A stretch of DNA of 64,000 nucleotides from Adiantum capillus-veneris (taxonomy: Eukaryota; Streptophyta; Polypodiopsida; Polypodiales; Pteridaceae): the NCBI GenBank assembly GCA_014529385.2, contig CM043957.1, positions 83,931,381 to 83,995,380 on the forward strand, in the 5' to 3' direction. A program made the position numbers and the translations under genes. Shown in pieces: positions 25,058 to 35,920 of the stretch. Within the stretch, counting starts at the first letter, position 1; each line of letters starts with the position of its first letter. The notes beneath the pieces are model-generated. The model was given only the letters and a program-made list of their open reading frames with translations, was not told the DNA's origin and made no database searches.

Positions 25058-25900
25058 TCATAGAATAAATGGAGTCCCCAAGAGATATTGTTTCCATGTA
25101 TCTATGGCATATAGAATGGCTAGTAGCTCTTTTTTGTATTTTCCCAATACTCGCTTATTGGAGTTGAGTCTTCGACTCTCATATGCTATGGCATGCCCTT
25201 CTTGAAGCAAAACAGGTGCAAGGCAATCACCACAAGCATCACATTGGACCTCAAATGGCTTTGAGAGATCTAGTAGTGTGAGCACAAGTTGAGAGATAAG
25301 CTTCTTGCTCTTTTTTATAGCCCATGAATACTTAACGTTCTTTTTTGTTAAGTCATGTAATGGGCCTGCTATTAGCGAGAAATTTTCTATGAAGCATCTA
25401 TAATATGCACACATACCTATAAAGCTTCATAGCTCCTATAGATTCCTTGGATTAGGTCATCCTTTATATTACCTCTATGTTAGTTGGATCCATACGTGTG
25501 CCATCTTTAGAGAGAAAGTGACCTAAATATTGAATCTCTTGTAGGAAAAATTCACTTTTTCATTTGATTAATAAAAAGCTTATTCTCTCACACAACTTGA
25601 AAAATTACCTGGGGGTGTCGCTTATCCTCCTCAAGAGAATTTGAGTGGCCTAAAGATTTTTGTCCATCATGAGTTTGAATGTGGCTTTAGCATTTGTCAG
25701 GCCAAAACTTGTAACTTATCAAATAGATCTTCTACCCGTGGCACAGGAATTCTTTTTTATTTATTTTCATAATGATCTTATTTAGTGCTCTATAGTCGAC
25801 ATACATGTGATATGTGCCATCCTTCTTTTGCACTAAAATTACTGGTGAACAGAATGGAGAGGAGCTAGGCCTCACCATCCCTTTTTCACCCCGTTCATGC
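25058..25900 (-). pseudogene. RT thumb and RNase H fragment
   Basis: Frame 25058-25414 reads CAYYRCFIENFSLIAGPLHDLTKK and VQCDACGDCLAPVLLQEGHAIAYESRRL, the RT-RNase H junction and first RNase H Asp region. The preceding RT palm (25415-25900) is recognisable on the minus strand but full of stops and frameshifts. Confidence 0.85.
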
Positions 25901-25907
25901 ACTTGCC

Positions 25908-26880
25908 TCATGATCTCCTCTTGTTGAGGTTGTGAAACTTGACAGGAGGTTTATTAGGCGGCGAGCTTCCTGGTAGTAGCTCTATTGCATGGTCATCATC
26001 CCCTCGTTTTGGAGCTAGCTCACTAGGGATGTCATCAATGAAAACATCTTGGAATCCATTTAGAAAATTAGACAAATCTAATTCCTCTTGATTCCCTTTA
26101 TTGCTACTTGTGAAAACATTAAAATCATTTACAGATTCTCTAACAAAAGTCATATACTCAAAAATAGAACTTTTCATCTACTTGTCAAAAGCAAGTGTAT
26201 TTACCAGGGATATGGTGTTTCACGACTCATTAACATCTATGTTTGAGAGGGGGTATAAAAAATTCTTCTTTGTCAACATAGTCTTGGACATGAGCCTCAA
26301 TTTCCCAATCAAGGGAGTAACTGTGGCTTCTTGTCCTTTGAAAGTTTCATCTGCCTTAATAGTGTCTCCCGTCTCATGAGCTTGTATGCCTAACTTAATG
26401 GCCAACTCCAGGGTCAAAAAGGATAAAGGCACCTTTCCACAAGCATAGGAAAGGGATGATACTTTGCAATGAGTATCCTCTTTTGGAGCTTCAACCATGG
26501 AAGCTCTAGGAGTCTCATTGCGTGAATTTCTTTTGGGGCAAGAATGATAGCCATGTCCTTGCTTCCCACACTTGAAACATTTATGATCTTTGCGAAAATC
26601 CTCTAACTCTTCATGAAAGAGTTTATTTTTACCTTTGTAAACTCCTTTCTCCTTGATCTTCTTGTTTTTGTTGTTGCTAGAATTTCCTTGGGAATAATTT
26701 TGAGCATTGTCCTTCCCTCTATGTTCATTTTGGTCTCTAGTTTCCATGGGCCTAAATTTCCTTTTAGCCCCTTGTTGGAAATTGATTTGTGAAGCGACCA
26801 TAGTATGGTGAATCACTTCAGTGATAGTCCTAGGCCTTTGAGAGTTGACATACTCGGCTATATCTTCAAGTAGTCCCGCA
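25908..26880 (-). pseudogene. Gag C-terminus, zinc knuckle and protease fragment
   Basis: Frame 26220-26816 contains [12 protein letters not shown] and a CCHC knuckle, C-FK-C-GKQG-H-GYHS-C. It then has protease sequence with a deletion removing the active-site Asp region, then LAIKLGIQAHETGD. Frame 25908-26177 is the protease-RT linker ([25 protein letters not shown]). Both align with 55.7-56.8 kb. Confidence 0.85.
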
Positions 26881-27183
26881 AAAAATTATTGCTTTTGTTC
26901 TGTAGAGTCTATCTTTTGGTAGACATTGGCTTTGAAATGTAAATCCCAAAACTTGTCCACATACTTGTGGATAGACTTATAGGGAGACAGCTTCAAGCTT
27001 CACCATTTGGCAAGAACTTTTTCTTTGGCATCACTTGTAAGAAACTATTTCCGTATGGAAGCTCTTGGGGTTTTCCATGGTTTTGGAGCTTTGCCATCAG
27101 CCCACCATTGTCTAGCAGACTTTTGGAAATGCATAGCTTAAGGACCTCTTTTCTTAAGCAAAAAAAAAAAAAAGAAACTAATA

Positions 27184-27195
27184 GCTATGATACCA
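27184..27195 (-). other. Primer binding site (initiator tRNA-Met type)
   Basis: The minus strand reads TGGTATCATAGC one base from the LTR end, one change from TGGTATCAGAGC. Confidence 0.8.
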
Positions 27196-27984
27196 ATGTA
27201 ACAGAAAAATGTTTAATAGCATGAATTGTAGTGAAATTAAAGTAACAATAGTGAGCATTTCCTTAAGAGGATTCTTGATGAACATAACGAGAGTACTTGA
27301 TTGAAGGTAGCAAAATAAACACTATACCTTGCTAGCTTAGCACGAACAATACTTTCAAAAGAGAGAGGGAATTAGAGAAACTGACAACAGTTGAGGACCG
27401 ACTTACTTGGAGCCGGTCCCCCCTCCAAAAGTCTTTTGTATTATAGATTCTCCCTTGAAGAGAAACTTGGTAACATACATGCTGTGTGTTCCTTGAGACC
27501 TTGTTGATGCCTAAGCTTCATGCACCAATATTATGCCCGTAACTAACTTGCAAAAACATTAACTTGTCCCCGGCCTCAATCTCAAGACCTCAAACACCTT
27601 CAAAGGTGGAGAGAGCTAGCAGGGAGTGAGGAAGATGAAGAGAAGAAGATGTATCTCTACAAGAAAGAAGTAGTCTCCTCACATCTTAGCTTATTGATAA
27701 TGAATATGGAGAGATTGATAAGCATTGCTTTGAGCATGACTCTTGGTTGGATTTGCATTCCATAGCCAAGGGGTGTTGGTGTAGTCTCTCCACTTCTCAA
27801 GCTTGGAGAAGGAGATGACTTGTGTGCACAACACAAAATGACGGAGTGTGTGTGTGGCTTGTGGAGTATATGAGAGAAAGAGAGAGGATTAGATTTTTCT
27901 ACTTTACTCTTTCTACAAGCCTATTGGGTCAAGCCTTGGGCTCCCAATGAATGGCTCTAGTCATAATAAGCAAGGGGTGTAGCA

Positions 27985-28165
27985 TTTCGACAAGTGTCCT
28001 CCTTTCCCCTTTGAATCTTGATAGAAAGATCTTAATTATTTAATTGTAGAATTTGTACAAGTGTCCTCCTTTCCCGCTTTGAGAGAAAGATCTTAATTAT
28101 TTAACTGTAGCATTTCGACAAGTGTCCTCCTTTCCCCCTTTGAGAGAAAGATCTTAATTATTTAA
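27985..28165. repeat. Three-copy ~62-bp tandem repeat inside the LTR
   Basis: Units share ACAAGTGTCCTCCTTTCCC and AGAAAGATCTTAATTATTTAA. The other LTRs of the family have a single related copy around 53357-53410, so this is a local expansion. Confidence 0.85.
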
Positions 28166-28290
28166 TTGAATCTTCATTCTCATTGGACCTCCCTATAGGT
28201 CATCCAATAGGATTCAGGCACATTATGAGGGCAATATTGCTAGGGGCCTGACATGTGGCCTTAATGCCTCTTGATTCTTGGGCTGGCCTT

Positions 28291-28292
<2 letters not shown>

Positions 28293-28342
<50 letters not shown>
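28293..28342. repeat. (GT)n microsatellite
   Basis: About 50 bp of GT lie inside the LTR, at the place where the other LTRs of the family have a short ACACACTCACACTCAC patch. Confidence 0.97.
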
Positions 28343-28343
<1 letters not shown>

Positions 28344-28874
28344 GTCTCTCATGCCCCTACCTTTAGGGCTCATCTTTGACTTGAACACCTCAAGCACCTT
28401 TGTCATCACAAGCATCTCAAGCACCTTAGTCATTAAGCACGACAAACACCTCAAGCACAGGCATATCTTGCCTAAGGTCTAAAGTACCTAAAGGTCCAGG
28501 TCTAAGGACTTTTAACACTCACTAACCTTTGAGGATTTAATGAAGCTAACCCTAAGGTCTTTTAAGCTCCATTAGATGCACGTTGGTCTTTGATGGACTA
28601 TCTCCTTTTGGGCTATTGAGATGTAACCATGTCTCCTCTTGGTCCCTTGCTAAGATAAGTCTAAAAGCACTTACTGCACATTGCTCTTTGGTAGACCATC
28701 TTCTTTTGGACTCCTATTGAGATACAACTATCTCTCCTTTTGGTGCCTTGCTGAGATAGATTTAGAAGCACATATCTATATCCTAACTCTTGTTCCCTTT
28801 TATCTTCGCATATCAAATGATCAGTTTAATATGAGAAAATCATTTGGTAAAGTTAGATATTAGATTTTATGACA

Positions 28875-29454
28875 CATGGTTGGCATCAATGGAATTGCCC
28901 ATGTGTGTGGAGAAATTTAGGTCACTATGGCCGGGTTAGGGGAGGTCCCCATCAACCCCCCACCCTTAATGTTTGCTCGCGTTACTGCCCGTTGCCGCCC
29001 ATGCCAAAACTTCTTCAGCTTCTTTTTTCTTTAGGGTGTCCTAAGGTGTGCACCCTCACCAAGTAAGGACAAAGGCCCATGACACTGAGTTTGGAAAGAG
29101 AAGTGTTTGCAAAGAGTTCGAGCTCGAAGCCTGGTGTTCATAAGAAAACTTTTGCCTTGAGCACCGACATTTGGTTCAAGCCCGATGCTTCAGAGCATCA
29201 AAAAGTTTAGACATTTAGCAAGATTTGGCATAATCAATGATGCAACAAAGAGTATGATTGAGAAATTGTTCTGCATCTTCAATTTTCAGCGGTGCAAATG
29301 GTTATGCTCCAGCGAAGAATGGCCCTTGCCATGGCTAAAGTTGAGAAGAGGTATTCTTACATGTTCTAGCACCTTCAGAAGTTCTAAAAACTACTTATTC
29401 ATTTAGTCACCTCTTACTTGTGGTAGCTTATTTAAAATACTCAAGTGAGTTATA
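28875..29454 (+). other. Unassigned spacer, possible gypsy remnant
   Basis: No domain is recognised with confidence. It lies between the LTR at 27197-28874 and the 3' end of a gypsy pol at 29455, so it may be decayed interior of that element. Confidence 0.35.
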
Positions 29455-29692
29455 AATAGAGTATACACACTATTTTTGGATATAATCCGATTACACAAAT
29501 GGTTTCAAAGGGACATCAATAAGGAAAATCAGGTGTCTTTTGGTTTCATTGAATCTCCTACTGAATTGTGTATTGGTCAAATGGGCATCTCAACCCATGA
29601 GGGGTGCCACTGTGGAAAAAAATTAGAGTTCTTACGAGATATCACCACTTTTGGTTTCGAGGACGAAAGCACTTGTCCAAAGGGGGGAGTAA
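29455..29692 (+). pseudogene. 3' end of a gypsy pol with polypurine tract
   Basis: A short frame ends in ...TTFGFEDESTCPKGGVM, the type of C-terminus that precedes AAAGGGGGGAGTAATG in many plant gypsy elements. The polypurine tract is at 29679-29689. No catalytic domain is preserved. Confidence 0.5.
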
Positions 29693-29788
29693 TGTGAGGC
29701 CAAGGGCCAGGACACACATGCAGTTAAGGGGTCTATATATAGGACGGATGGGTGGTTATGAGCATGTGGGTGTTCCTAGTCTCTTACA
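29693..29788 (+). repeat. Short 3' LTR-like segment (96 bp)
   Basis: It begins TGTGAGGCCAAGGGCC directly after the polypurine tract and ends CTCTTACA. It is similar to 23802-23921. Confidence 0.6.
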
Positions 29789-30701
29789 TGTGTGAATTTA
29801 GGAAAAAGACCCATTTGATTCCTTCAATTTAGAGGGCACCCCCATAGGCCCTTCAGATTTGAGGGCCCTTTAGGAGTAGGCGAAGGGCCCTCACAATTTC
29901 AAGCATTGGCCCATATTGCATGAAAAGCAAGAAATGTAGCATACATCTATGTGTAAACAAAGGTAAATATTCAAAAAAAAATTGCAAAACCTACTCTAGC
30001 CTGTGAACATGCCGATACAATGAGCTAAGAGGTGCTGCAAGCCCCCTTGTCCCCCCAGGCGCTAAAAAATGTAAGGCTATGCTCTAGACTTGTGTTGCAA
30101 CATACATTTTTATAATATGACGTGATCGGGCTAATGTTTCATAGAATGAGGATCCTCCATTTTCACCATGAGTGGACCTATCAAGGAGCCCCCTCAGAAG
30201 TTGTGCTAGTGGCGCCCACAAGTCCCTCAATAACACCTTTAGATAGGGAGAGCTATTGTAGTTCACAAGGTGGAGGTAATATGGGATGATCTCCACCCCA
30301 CTTCTAGCAAGGATACATGAGCACAATGATCCCCCCAAATGAAAGATCTCTCCGTGGTTGGATGCACTCTCTAAACTACATGCAAACACATTGTGTGTAA
30401 ACTATTTGCGAACTATGTAGCATTTTGTGAACTATGCACATGTTTGGAAATCAAAGGGTGCCCTTGTCCTTTCTAGGGAAGGGGAATTCCCTTAGTTGGC
30501 TTTCCAAGAGGAAGGGCCATCATACACTTTGCCCTTTGTTGTGCAAGGCAGAATGCACCAACTCGTCACCACTTGGTGGCCTTTACTCACTCCGTTGAAA
30601 GACTCACTTGCTTTTGGTTTATCTTTTGTTGCTCCATACTTAAGAGGAGATAACGCACAAAATAATGGTAGTTATTTGTAACTTTGAGACGAGTACATTG
30701 A

Positions 30702-30740
<39 letters not shown>

Positions 30741-30990
30741 TTCTCTCTCTCAAGCATACATACATATATAGACTATGTGTGTGTGTGGATGCATACACAA
30801 AAAGCTATGAAGAAGATACCATGTTTCATACATGACTCACGTTATAAAAAAATGTCTATCGTAATGCAAGAAACAAAACGATAGAAGTGTACCTAAGTGA
30901 TTATTGAAGCCTCTACTCTCAATTTTCAATCTTGAAAGTTGGCGTACTGGAGTTCTTGCAAAGCCGCATTGCAAAGTCGCAGCTCTAGCT
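29789..30990. other. Unassigned region
   Basis: No gene is recognised. It includes the (CA)n array at 30709-30737 and several G/C runs around 29838-29890. Confidence 0.45.
30709..30737. repeat. (CA)n microsatellite
   Basis: About 29 bp of CA. Confidence 0.95.
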
Positions 30991-31439
30991 TGTGCTTTTT
31001 TTTTTGCCTTACTCACAATTGTGATTTGAGAGAGATTATATTAACTCAAAAAGAATACATTTGCCCTCAAGCACTACATGTGCCTTGAGGGGGACTACGG
31101 TTCCAATGTAGGCTTGTACACAAACTCAGAACCAATGATGAAGAACCTACCTTCTCAAATGTTCTACGCAACTCAATGTATGAGTCCATTCTTCATCCTT
31201 GTCCGCTGACCCTCTTCTTGCTCCAACACCATGGATGAGCTTAGTGCTCATGTGCATGATATCATAAAAAATGGGCCACATCTAGTTTGGCCTCAAAAAC
31301 CCAAGGTTTCTAGACTTCCAGACCTAGTTTGGGTAGCAAAACCTAGTAATTTGGGTGCACACCAAGATGGCCTAGTTTTAGAATCTACGCCCTCCTAAGA
31401 TCAGGTTATCAATAAAGAAGATGATCTTCCAAGTCCTTC

Positions 31440-32342
31440 ATACACCCATTTTCAAACCTTGGTAGCAGCCAGCCCTCATAAAGTAGGGCACTTGAGGAAT
31501 AGATGTAGGGGGTCTTCAGAGGTTGACCTACAACCAAAGCAGGTGCTAGAATCGAGCCATCTATCATGCACCTTGATCCTAGTAGGCAAGGCTCCCCAGA
31601 GCACCTTCCATATGAATACCTTCATGTATGGTGGGCATTTAGTCTCCAAAATGGCCTTGATACTCTGTTTCTAGTGCTCTTCTGACTAGTTTTTCTTCCA
31701 GATTTTGGTGAGTGGGTCAAACCAATATGCTATGTATATTAGCACATTATAGATACTCTAGGTCTTGGGCAACAAGAACACTCAGTCTTTTGGCCAACGC
31801 CAGGCTCTCCAATGAATTTCTGATCCATTGACGGGTGGAGGTGAGGCTGTAAGCACTTCCAAGAGCCTACCGACCAGAAGCCTTTTGTAAATACCCAAGT
31901 TATGTTGCATCACTACGAGCTCCACATCCTTCTAGCCCAAGCTTTTGTCATACCAAAGATGAGATAGTTTAGAGATACCTTTGTTGTCCACCATGCATGT
32001 AACTTCCCTCCAGAAGGGGTCTAAGGAACCCTTTCCAAGTTTAGGGATCCAGGGGGACCAATTGAGAGATGAATTCCTGAAGTATCTGAAGTTATCCCCC
32101 CACTCCAAGGTAGAATCTGCTTTGTTGCAGTTTTGTGCAAGCTCCCCTGTGCAGCCTTCAAGCTTCAGGAGTGTCCAAGAGGGCACCAAGATCTTGTCAT
32201 GCACTGTGGCATTCATCCAAATGACCCCTTTTGAGACAAGCTTTGCTTGATTAATCATATCCCAGGCCATAATAGCCCATTCCTCCTTTTGGTCTACCAA
32301 CGAGGCCACCAGTTTGGCACACAAAGCTTCTACATGTACCAT
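31440..32342 (-). pseudogene. LINE ORF2 C-terminus with zf-RVT motif
   Basis: The minus strand of 31459-31674 encodes a PYMKVFIWKVLWGALPT stretch. A C-FG-C ... H-LFLK-C arrangement follows, the zinc-binding zf-RVT motif of plant L1 elements. Frame 31932-32342 supplies the preceding connecting region. Stops separate the pieces. Confidence 0.8.
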
Positions 32343-32447
32343 GGGGTCAGTAAACCCAATTCCTCCTTGATTCTTTGGTCTCGCTACCCAATCCTATCTC
32401 CCCTATTGGCAAGGGGTAGAGGTTTTTGTGTTTCTTTTCCACAAGGA

Positions 32448-33592
32448 CTATATGATAGGCTTGAGAAATTCTTTCCAATTGGATTTGCTCATTTTTAGCA
32501 ATGGCAAAACAAAGGCGATGTACGGGATCATGAAAGCATTGATCATTATGACTCTGCTATGAAAGGGGAGGAGCACAAACTTCCACCTTCTCATTTTGCT
32601 ATTAATTTTGGTCAAGAGCCATTCAAATTTTTTTGTATCTGTGATGCCCACCCCAGCTAGAGTGCTCAAATTCCTGAACATAGTGCCCTTACTTATTTCT
32701 TCTCCTGACTGTATTCCGTTGGTTCGAACAAGTCACTTTCTGAGAGATAAATCAATCTTGATTTCTCAATATTGCACATTGAGCCCGAAGCAGAAGCAAA
32801 TAGTTGCACAATCTTGAGGGATCTTCTTAGAATTTTTGAGTTGGCTTTGAGAAAGAGCAAAGAGTCATCTGCAAACAACTTAGCAAGTAATTGTTTTCCT
32901 CAGGAAGTGACATACCTTGAATTTCTCCTTTCCTCGCACTGTCCTCAAGAGCGGTCACTAAAGGGTGAGAGACGATTGCAAAAGCAACGGGGCAAGTGGG
33001 CAACCTTGCTTGATTGAACGATTGACTTTGAACCCTCCACTACCTTGTTGTTGAAGAGCAGCTCAGAGTAACTTCCTTCCCCGAGCGTGCAAACAACCGC
33101 ACAAATTTTGGGTCCAAAGCCCACAGCCTTCATGATAGCCTCGATGTAAGACCAATTTTTTTTGTCGTAGGCCTTATCTAGGTCAAGTTGGAGGAGGATA
33201 CATCCTTGCGTTGTGTTAGAGGCATACTCAATGCCAACCATGGCAGCGAGGATGTTGTCATAAATCGACCGTCCTTTGATGAAACCGTGCTGGTGGGGGT
33301 TGATGATTCTATTCAAGGTTGAAGCCAATCTTACTGCAATCACCTTAACAATGATCTTGTACGCAATTGTCATCATGGAGATAGTACGCCACTGCTTTAG
33401 TAGCGAGTAGCAAACCAACTTGGGTAAAGGTTTGATCAGCCTTCTTTTAAAGTTGGCATCCAATTGCCCCTCCAAAAGCGCTATGTTAGCTAGCTGTGTT
33501 ATTAGGATTTTGAGATCCTCCCAAAAATATATGAAAAAATTGGTAGTGAGTCCATCCCACCCAGGGGACTTTTCATTCCCCGTTGCTTGCAA
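32448..33592 (-). pseudogene. LINE reverse transcriptase
   Basis: Frame 32945-33592 has KSPGWDGLTTNFF, FKRRLIKPLPK, HQHGFIKGRSIYDNI and LQLDLDKAYDKKNW, the RT motifs up to the first catalytic Asp. Frame 32693-32878 carries the catalytic FADDSLLFL box. Frame 32448-32681 carries the thumb-like KKFEWLLTKINSKMRRW. Indels separate these frames, so the enzyme is inactive. Confidence 0.9.
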
Positions 33593-33656
33593 GGCAAACC
33601 AACATTCATCGATAGAGATTGGTCTCTCTAATGCTTTTGCTTCAGTAGGGAGTATC

Positions 33657-34037
33657 TCACATTTGACCGTACCAAAGCAGATGGGCTTTGGCCTTGGGCT
33701 CTGGCCTTCTCGACCCCCTGAGTAGAGACTTTTGAATGACCAATAATTTGTTCGAGATGGTCAAGCCTGAGTTTGGCCATAATGTACTAGTCTTATAGTT
33801 CGTTTCCCCTCTCATCGATGATTGATGTGATAGAGTCCCTTCTTCTTTTGACTTTGAGAGCTTTGAAGAAATGAGCTTGGTTAGCAAGTTTGGATTTGAG
33901 GGCAAGCTCTTTGGCCAACAATCGGTTCTTATTGATCTCTTCAGCTTGCAAATCCACGAGATACATTTTGGCCTTAAGCCATCTTTTGTGCTCTTCCTCA
34001 CTAGCTCTTTGGAATTGGAGCTAATGTCTTCAGACAT
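33657..34037 (-). pseudogene. LINE pre-RT region
   Basis: A basic helical segment precedes RT in the same orientation. In an overlapping phase it shows a SKEEGTLSHQSS/DERGNE-like stretch, typical of the ORF2 region between endonuclease and RT. Confidence 0.6.
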
Positions 34038-34047
34038 CTAATTGCGG

Positions 34048-34498
34048 TGTTAGAATTTAGAGCTACTGGTTATGTCGTCAGTTTAGTTAGTGAGATTGGA
34101 ATAGAGGACTGACTGGACTGAAATAGATAACTGAACTGGAATGCTATATTGAGACAAGAGACATAACTGAAAGACTGGATAGAGTATTTGTAGATTCAGT
34201 TTAATAGCTCAAGGACAACCAGTACAATGTATGATGGGTTTAAACTCAGATGATTACAAAAGCAATGATTATAGGGTGAAACAAGAGGCGAGAGCTTGTA
34301 AACCCGAAAGTGCTTAGAAAGCTAAAGCCGAACTACAAGCAACTCAGAAGCCTGATTACAATGTAGTGGGTCCTATTTATAGCTCCTCGGAGTTACTGCA
34401 GTATTGCCTGCAATAATTACTACCAGTGTGATTGCCTCCCACTGGTCGGTCTTCTAAGGGACAATTCCCGCCTGCTAGGACTATCGTCGCCTTCTACA
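34048..34498 (-). repeat. 3' LTR of a gag-like LTR element
   Basis: It starts TGTTAGAA and ends TTCTACA, imperfect inverted ends of the LTR type. On its right, the minus strand shows the purine tract AAGAAAGGAGGGAAGGA (34499-34515). The partner LTR was not found to the right of 42640, so the element lacks its 5' end here. Confidence 0.65.
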
Positions 34499-34517
34499 TC
34501 CTTCCCTCCTTTCTTGA
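34499..34517 (-). other. Polypurine tract
   Basis: The minus strand is an almost pure A/G run abutting the LTR. It sets minus orientation, the same as the neighbouring gag-like frame. Confidence 0.65.
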
Positions 34518-34780
34518 GTTTTGGTATAATTCCAAAAATCTTGAAAAAATCCACCGCTTGATTCTGATTTGGTGTTGAGGAAACCATCTGGTGTTCTTAT
34601 TGGCCAACCATAAACCCTTGCTGATTTAGCCGATGTTCCTCATGGTACTCCTTTGGTATTGCTAGCTTTATACCATACTTCATGCTTGTTAATTGCTTGA
34701 CACCCCTATAATTGTAATTCCAAGCCAAAAAAATTCCAATGCCTAATTGGGAAAATCCACCGTCTGATTCAGAGATGGAA

Positions 34781-35538
34781 CTACCCAGTATCCTTCCAGT
34801 GAACCGGCTTCCTCTTGCCCTGTTTTGGTGCCTCAGAAGTCCCAGTGCCAGCATTGTCCTTCTGGATAATTCTATAAATGGCTTCCTGCTCAAGCTGATC
34901 CCACCTTTCAGTGGTCATCTCAAATTCATAAGGCGTGAGAGGATTGTAGGTTTTGGTGTCGAGATCATACAGAGTGCATTTTCCCTTTGTCAAACAGGTT
35001 CTGGCTAATTTATGACAATGCAAGGCTGTGTGGATCCATCCCTGTGGAAGAGGCTGATTCGTCTTAATCCTAGCTTCAAAAAGAATCTCAACCATTTCTC
35101 TATATTGAGGGCCCAGTCCTGGTTTAGCAGCGATATCCTTTTCAAGAATCTTGGAAGACTCCACAATCAGTTGAAGTAACTGATTTGTGATCTTCGTCAA
35201 ACCACGGAGCTGGATCTTCCACTGTCCCATACAGAGTTTGACCCTTTGCATTCCTCCCTGCAATTCCATGAAATCATCCAGTTTGAGAACGTCATTGATC
35301 AGTGTTTGCCACGTTTTCCATTCCACAGTGGCTCGTTCATACCAATCCTGGAGGTCATTAGTGATACTGAAGTAGGTGAGCCTATCCACTAGTTCTGGAT
35401 GCTGAGGATACAAAGCTAGGAAAAATCTGGGTACTTCAACCTCTTTAGCAGGTAATGCATACAGAAGAACTCGAGAGTCAGGCACGAACTCCAAAAAATT
35501 GAGAACAGCTTGGTTCTCATGCTGCATCATCTTCCTAG
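34781..35538 (-). pseudogene. Gag-like protein, C-terminal part
   Basis: This frame encodes a Trp- and Leu-rich helical protein with segments such as LQDWYERATVEWKTWQTL and LPQGWIHTALHCHKLARTC, ending in a basic tail. I recognise no family. It lies on the coding strand of an LTR element, 260 bp before its polypurine tract and with no pol between, so a gag-like role is inferred. The open frame continues to 35605, but the first ~22 residues come from the terminal inverted repeat of the inserted DNA transposon. The true N-terminal part is probably at 42158-42640. Confidence 0.5.
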
Positions 35539-35571
35539 TCATTAGGGGAATTTTGAGGTCATTTTTGTGCC
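35539..35571 (+). repeat. Left terminal inverted repeat (33 bp)
   Basis: It pairs with 42125-42157 (32 of 33 positions) and, through the tandem copy, with 46881-46913. An LTR-type or chance origin is unlikely at this length. Confidence 0.85.
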
Positions 35572-35920
35572 TTTTAGCGTGTAGAGAGAGAGTGGTCTCA
35601 ACCAATGGTTGAAGAGCTTCTGTTACGGAACCTCTATTTTTGAAAACTCACAAGAAAAAGCAAATATTCTATCTTTACCACAACTTTGAGCTGGTAAATA
35701 GCAATGTAAACAAGTAAAAGTGCAAAGGCATTCAATAGCTGTCGCTTTTAGAAAGACGTACTTCTCATATTATATTGTTTTCATTTTGCACGTCACCATC
35801 ATAAAACAACGTTTGGATTCTATCTCATGATCTTTTCCAGATTTGAACCGTTTTTTGCACATTCTGCTTATTCTTCTCTTGAACTCAAACTAGACTTCTC
35901 TGCTCATTTCTTTTTTCACC

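Larger units (their letters stand above)
24065..28874 (-). mobile_element. Degenerate Ty3/gypsy chromovirus, 5' LTR plus gag-pol
   Basis: On the minus strand this matches the better preserved element at 52573-61399 from LTR through gag, protease, RT, RNase H and part of integrase. It is truncated at about 24065 inside integrase, so the end of pol, chromodomain and 3' LTR are missing. Frames are broken throughout. Order and sequence relatedness show it is an older member of the same family. Confidence 0.88.
27197..28874 (-). repeat. 5' LTR of the degenerate chromovirus
   Basis: The minus strand begins TGTCATAAAATCTAATATCT and shares blocks with the LTRs at 52573 and 59794. These include the GGGGGGACCGGCTCC region (27400-27425) and the CTAGCTCTC region (~27610). 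It contains a (GT)n array at 28293-28342 and a local three-copy repeat at 27985-28165. Confidence 0.87.
30996..34030 (-). mobile_element. 5'-truncated L1-type LINE
   Basis: Minus-strand pieces follow the order of plant L1 ORF2: pre-RT helical region, RT fingers/palm, F-A-D-D box, thumb and zf-RVT. A run of about ten T at 30997-31006 on the + strand could be the poly(A) end. The endonuclease domain is not seen, and an LTR element abuts the right end at about 34048. Confidence 0.85.

Noticed and set aside
30084-30389. 101-residue minus-strand frame
   Set aside because: No recognisable domain and no neighbouring support; likely chance.
35541-35605. N-terminus MVETTLSLHAKRHKNDLK of the gag-like frame
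   Set aside because: It is encoded by the terminal inverted repeat and adjacent transposon sequence, so it is not the native start.
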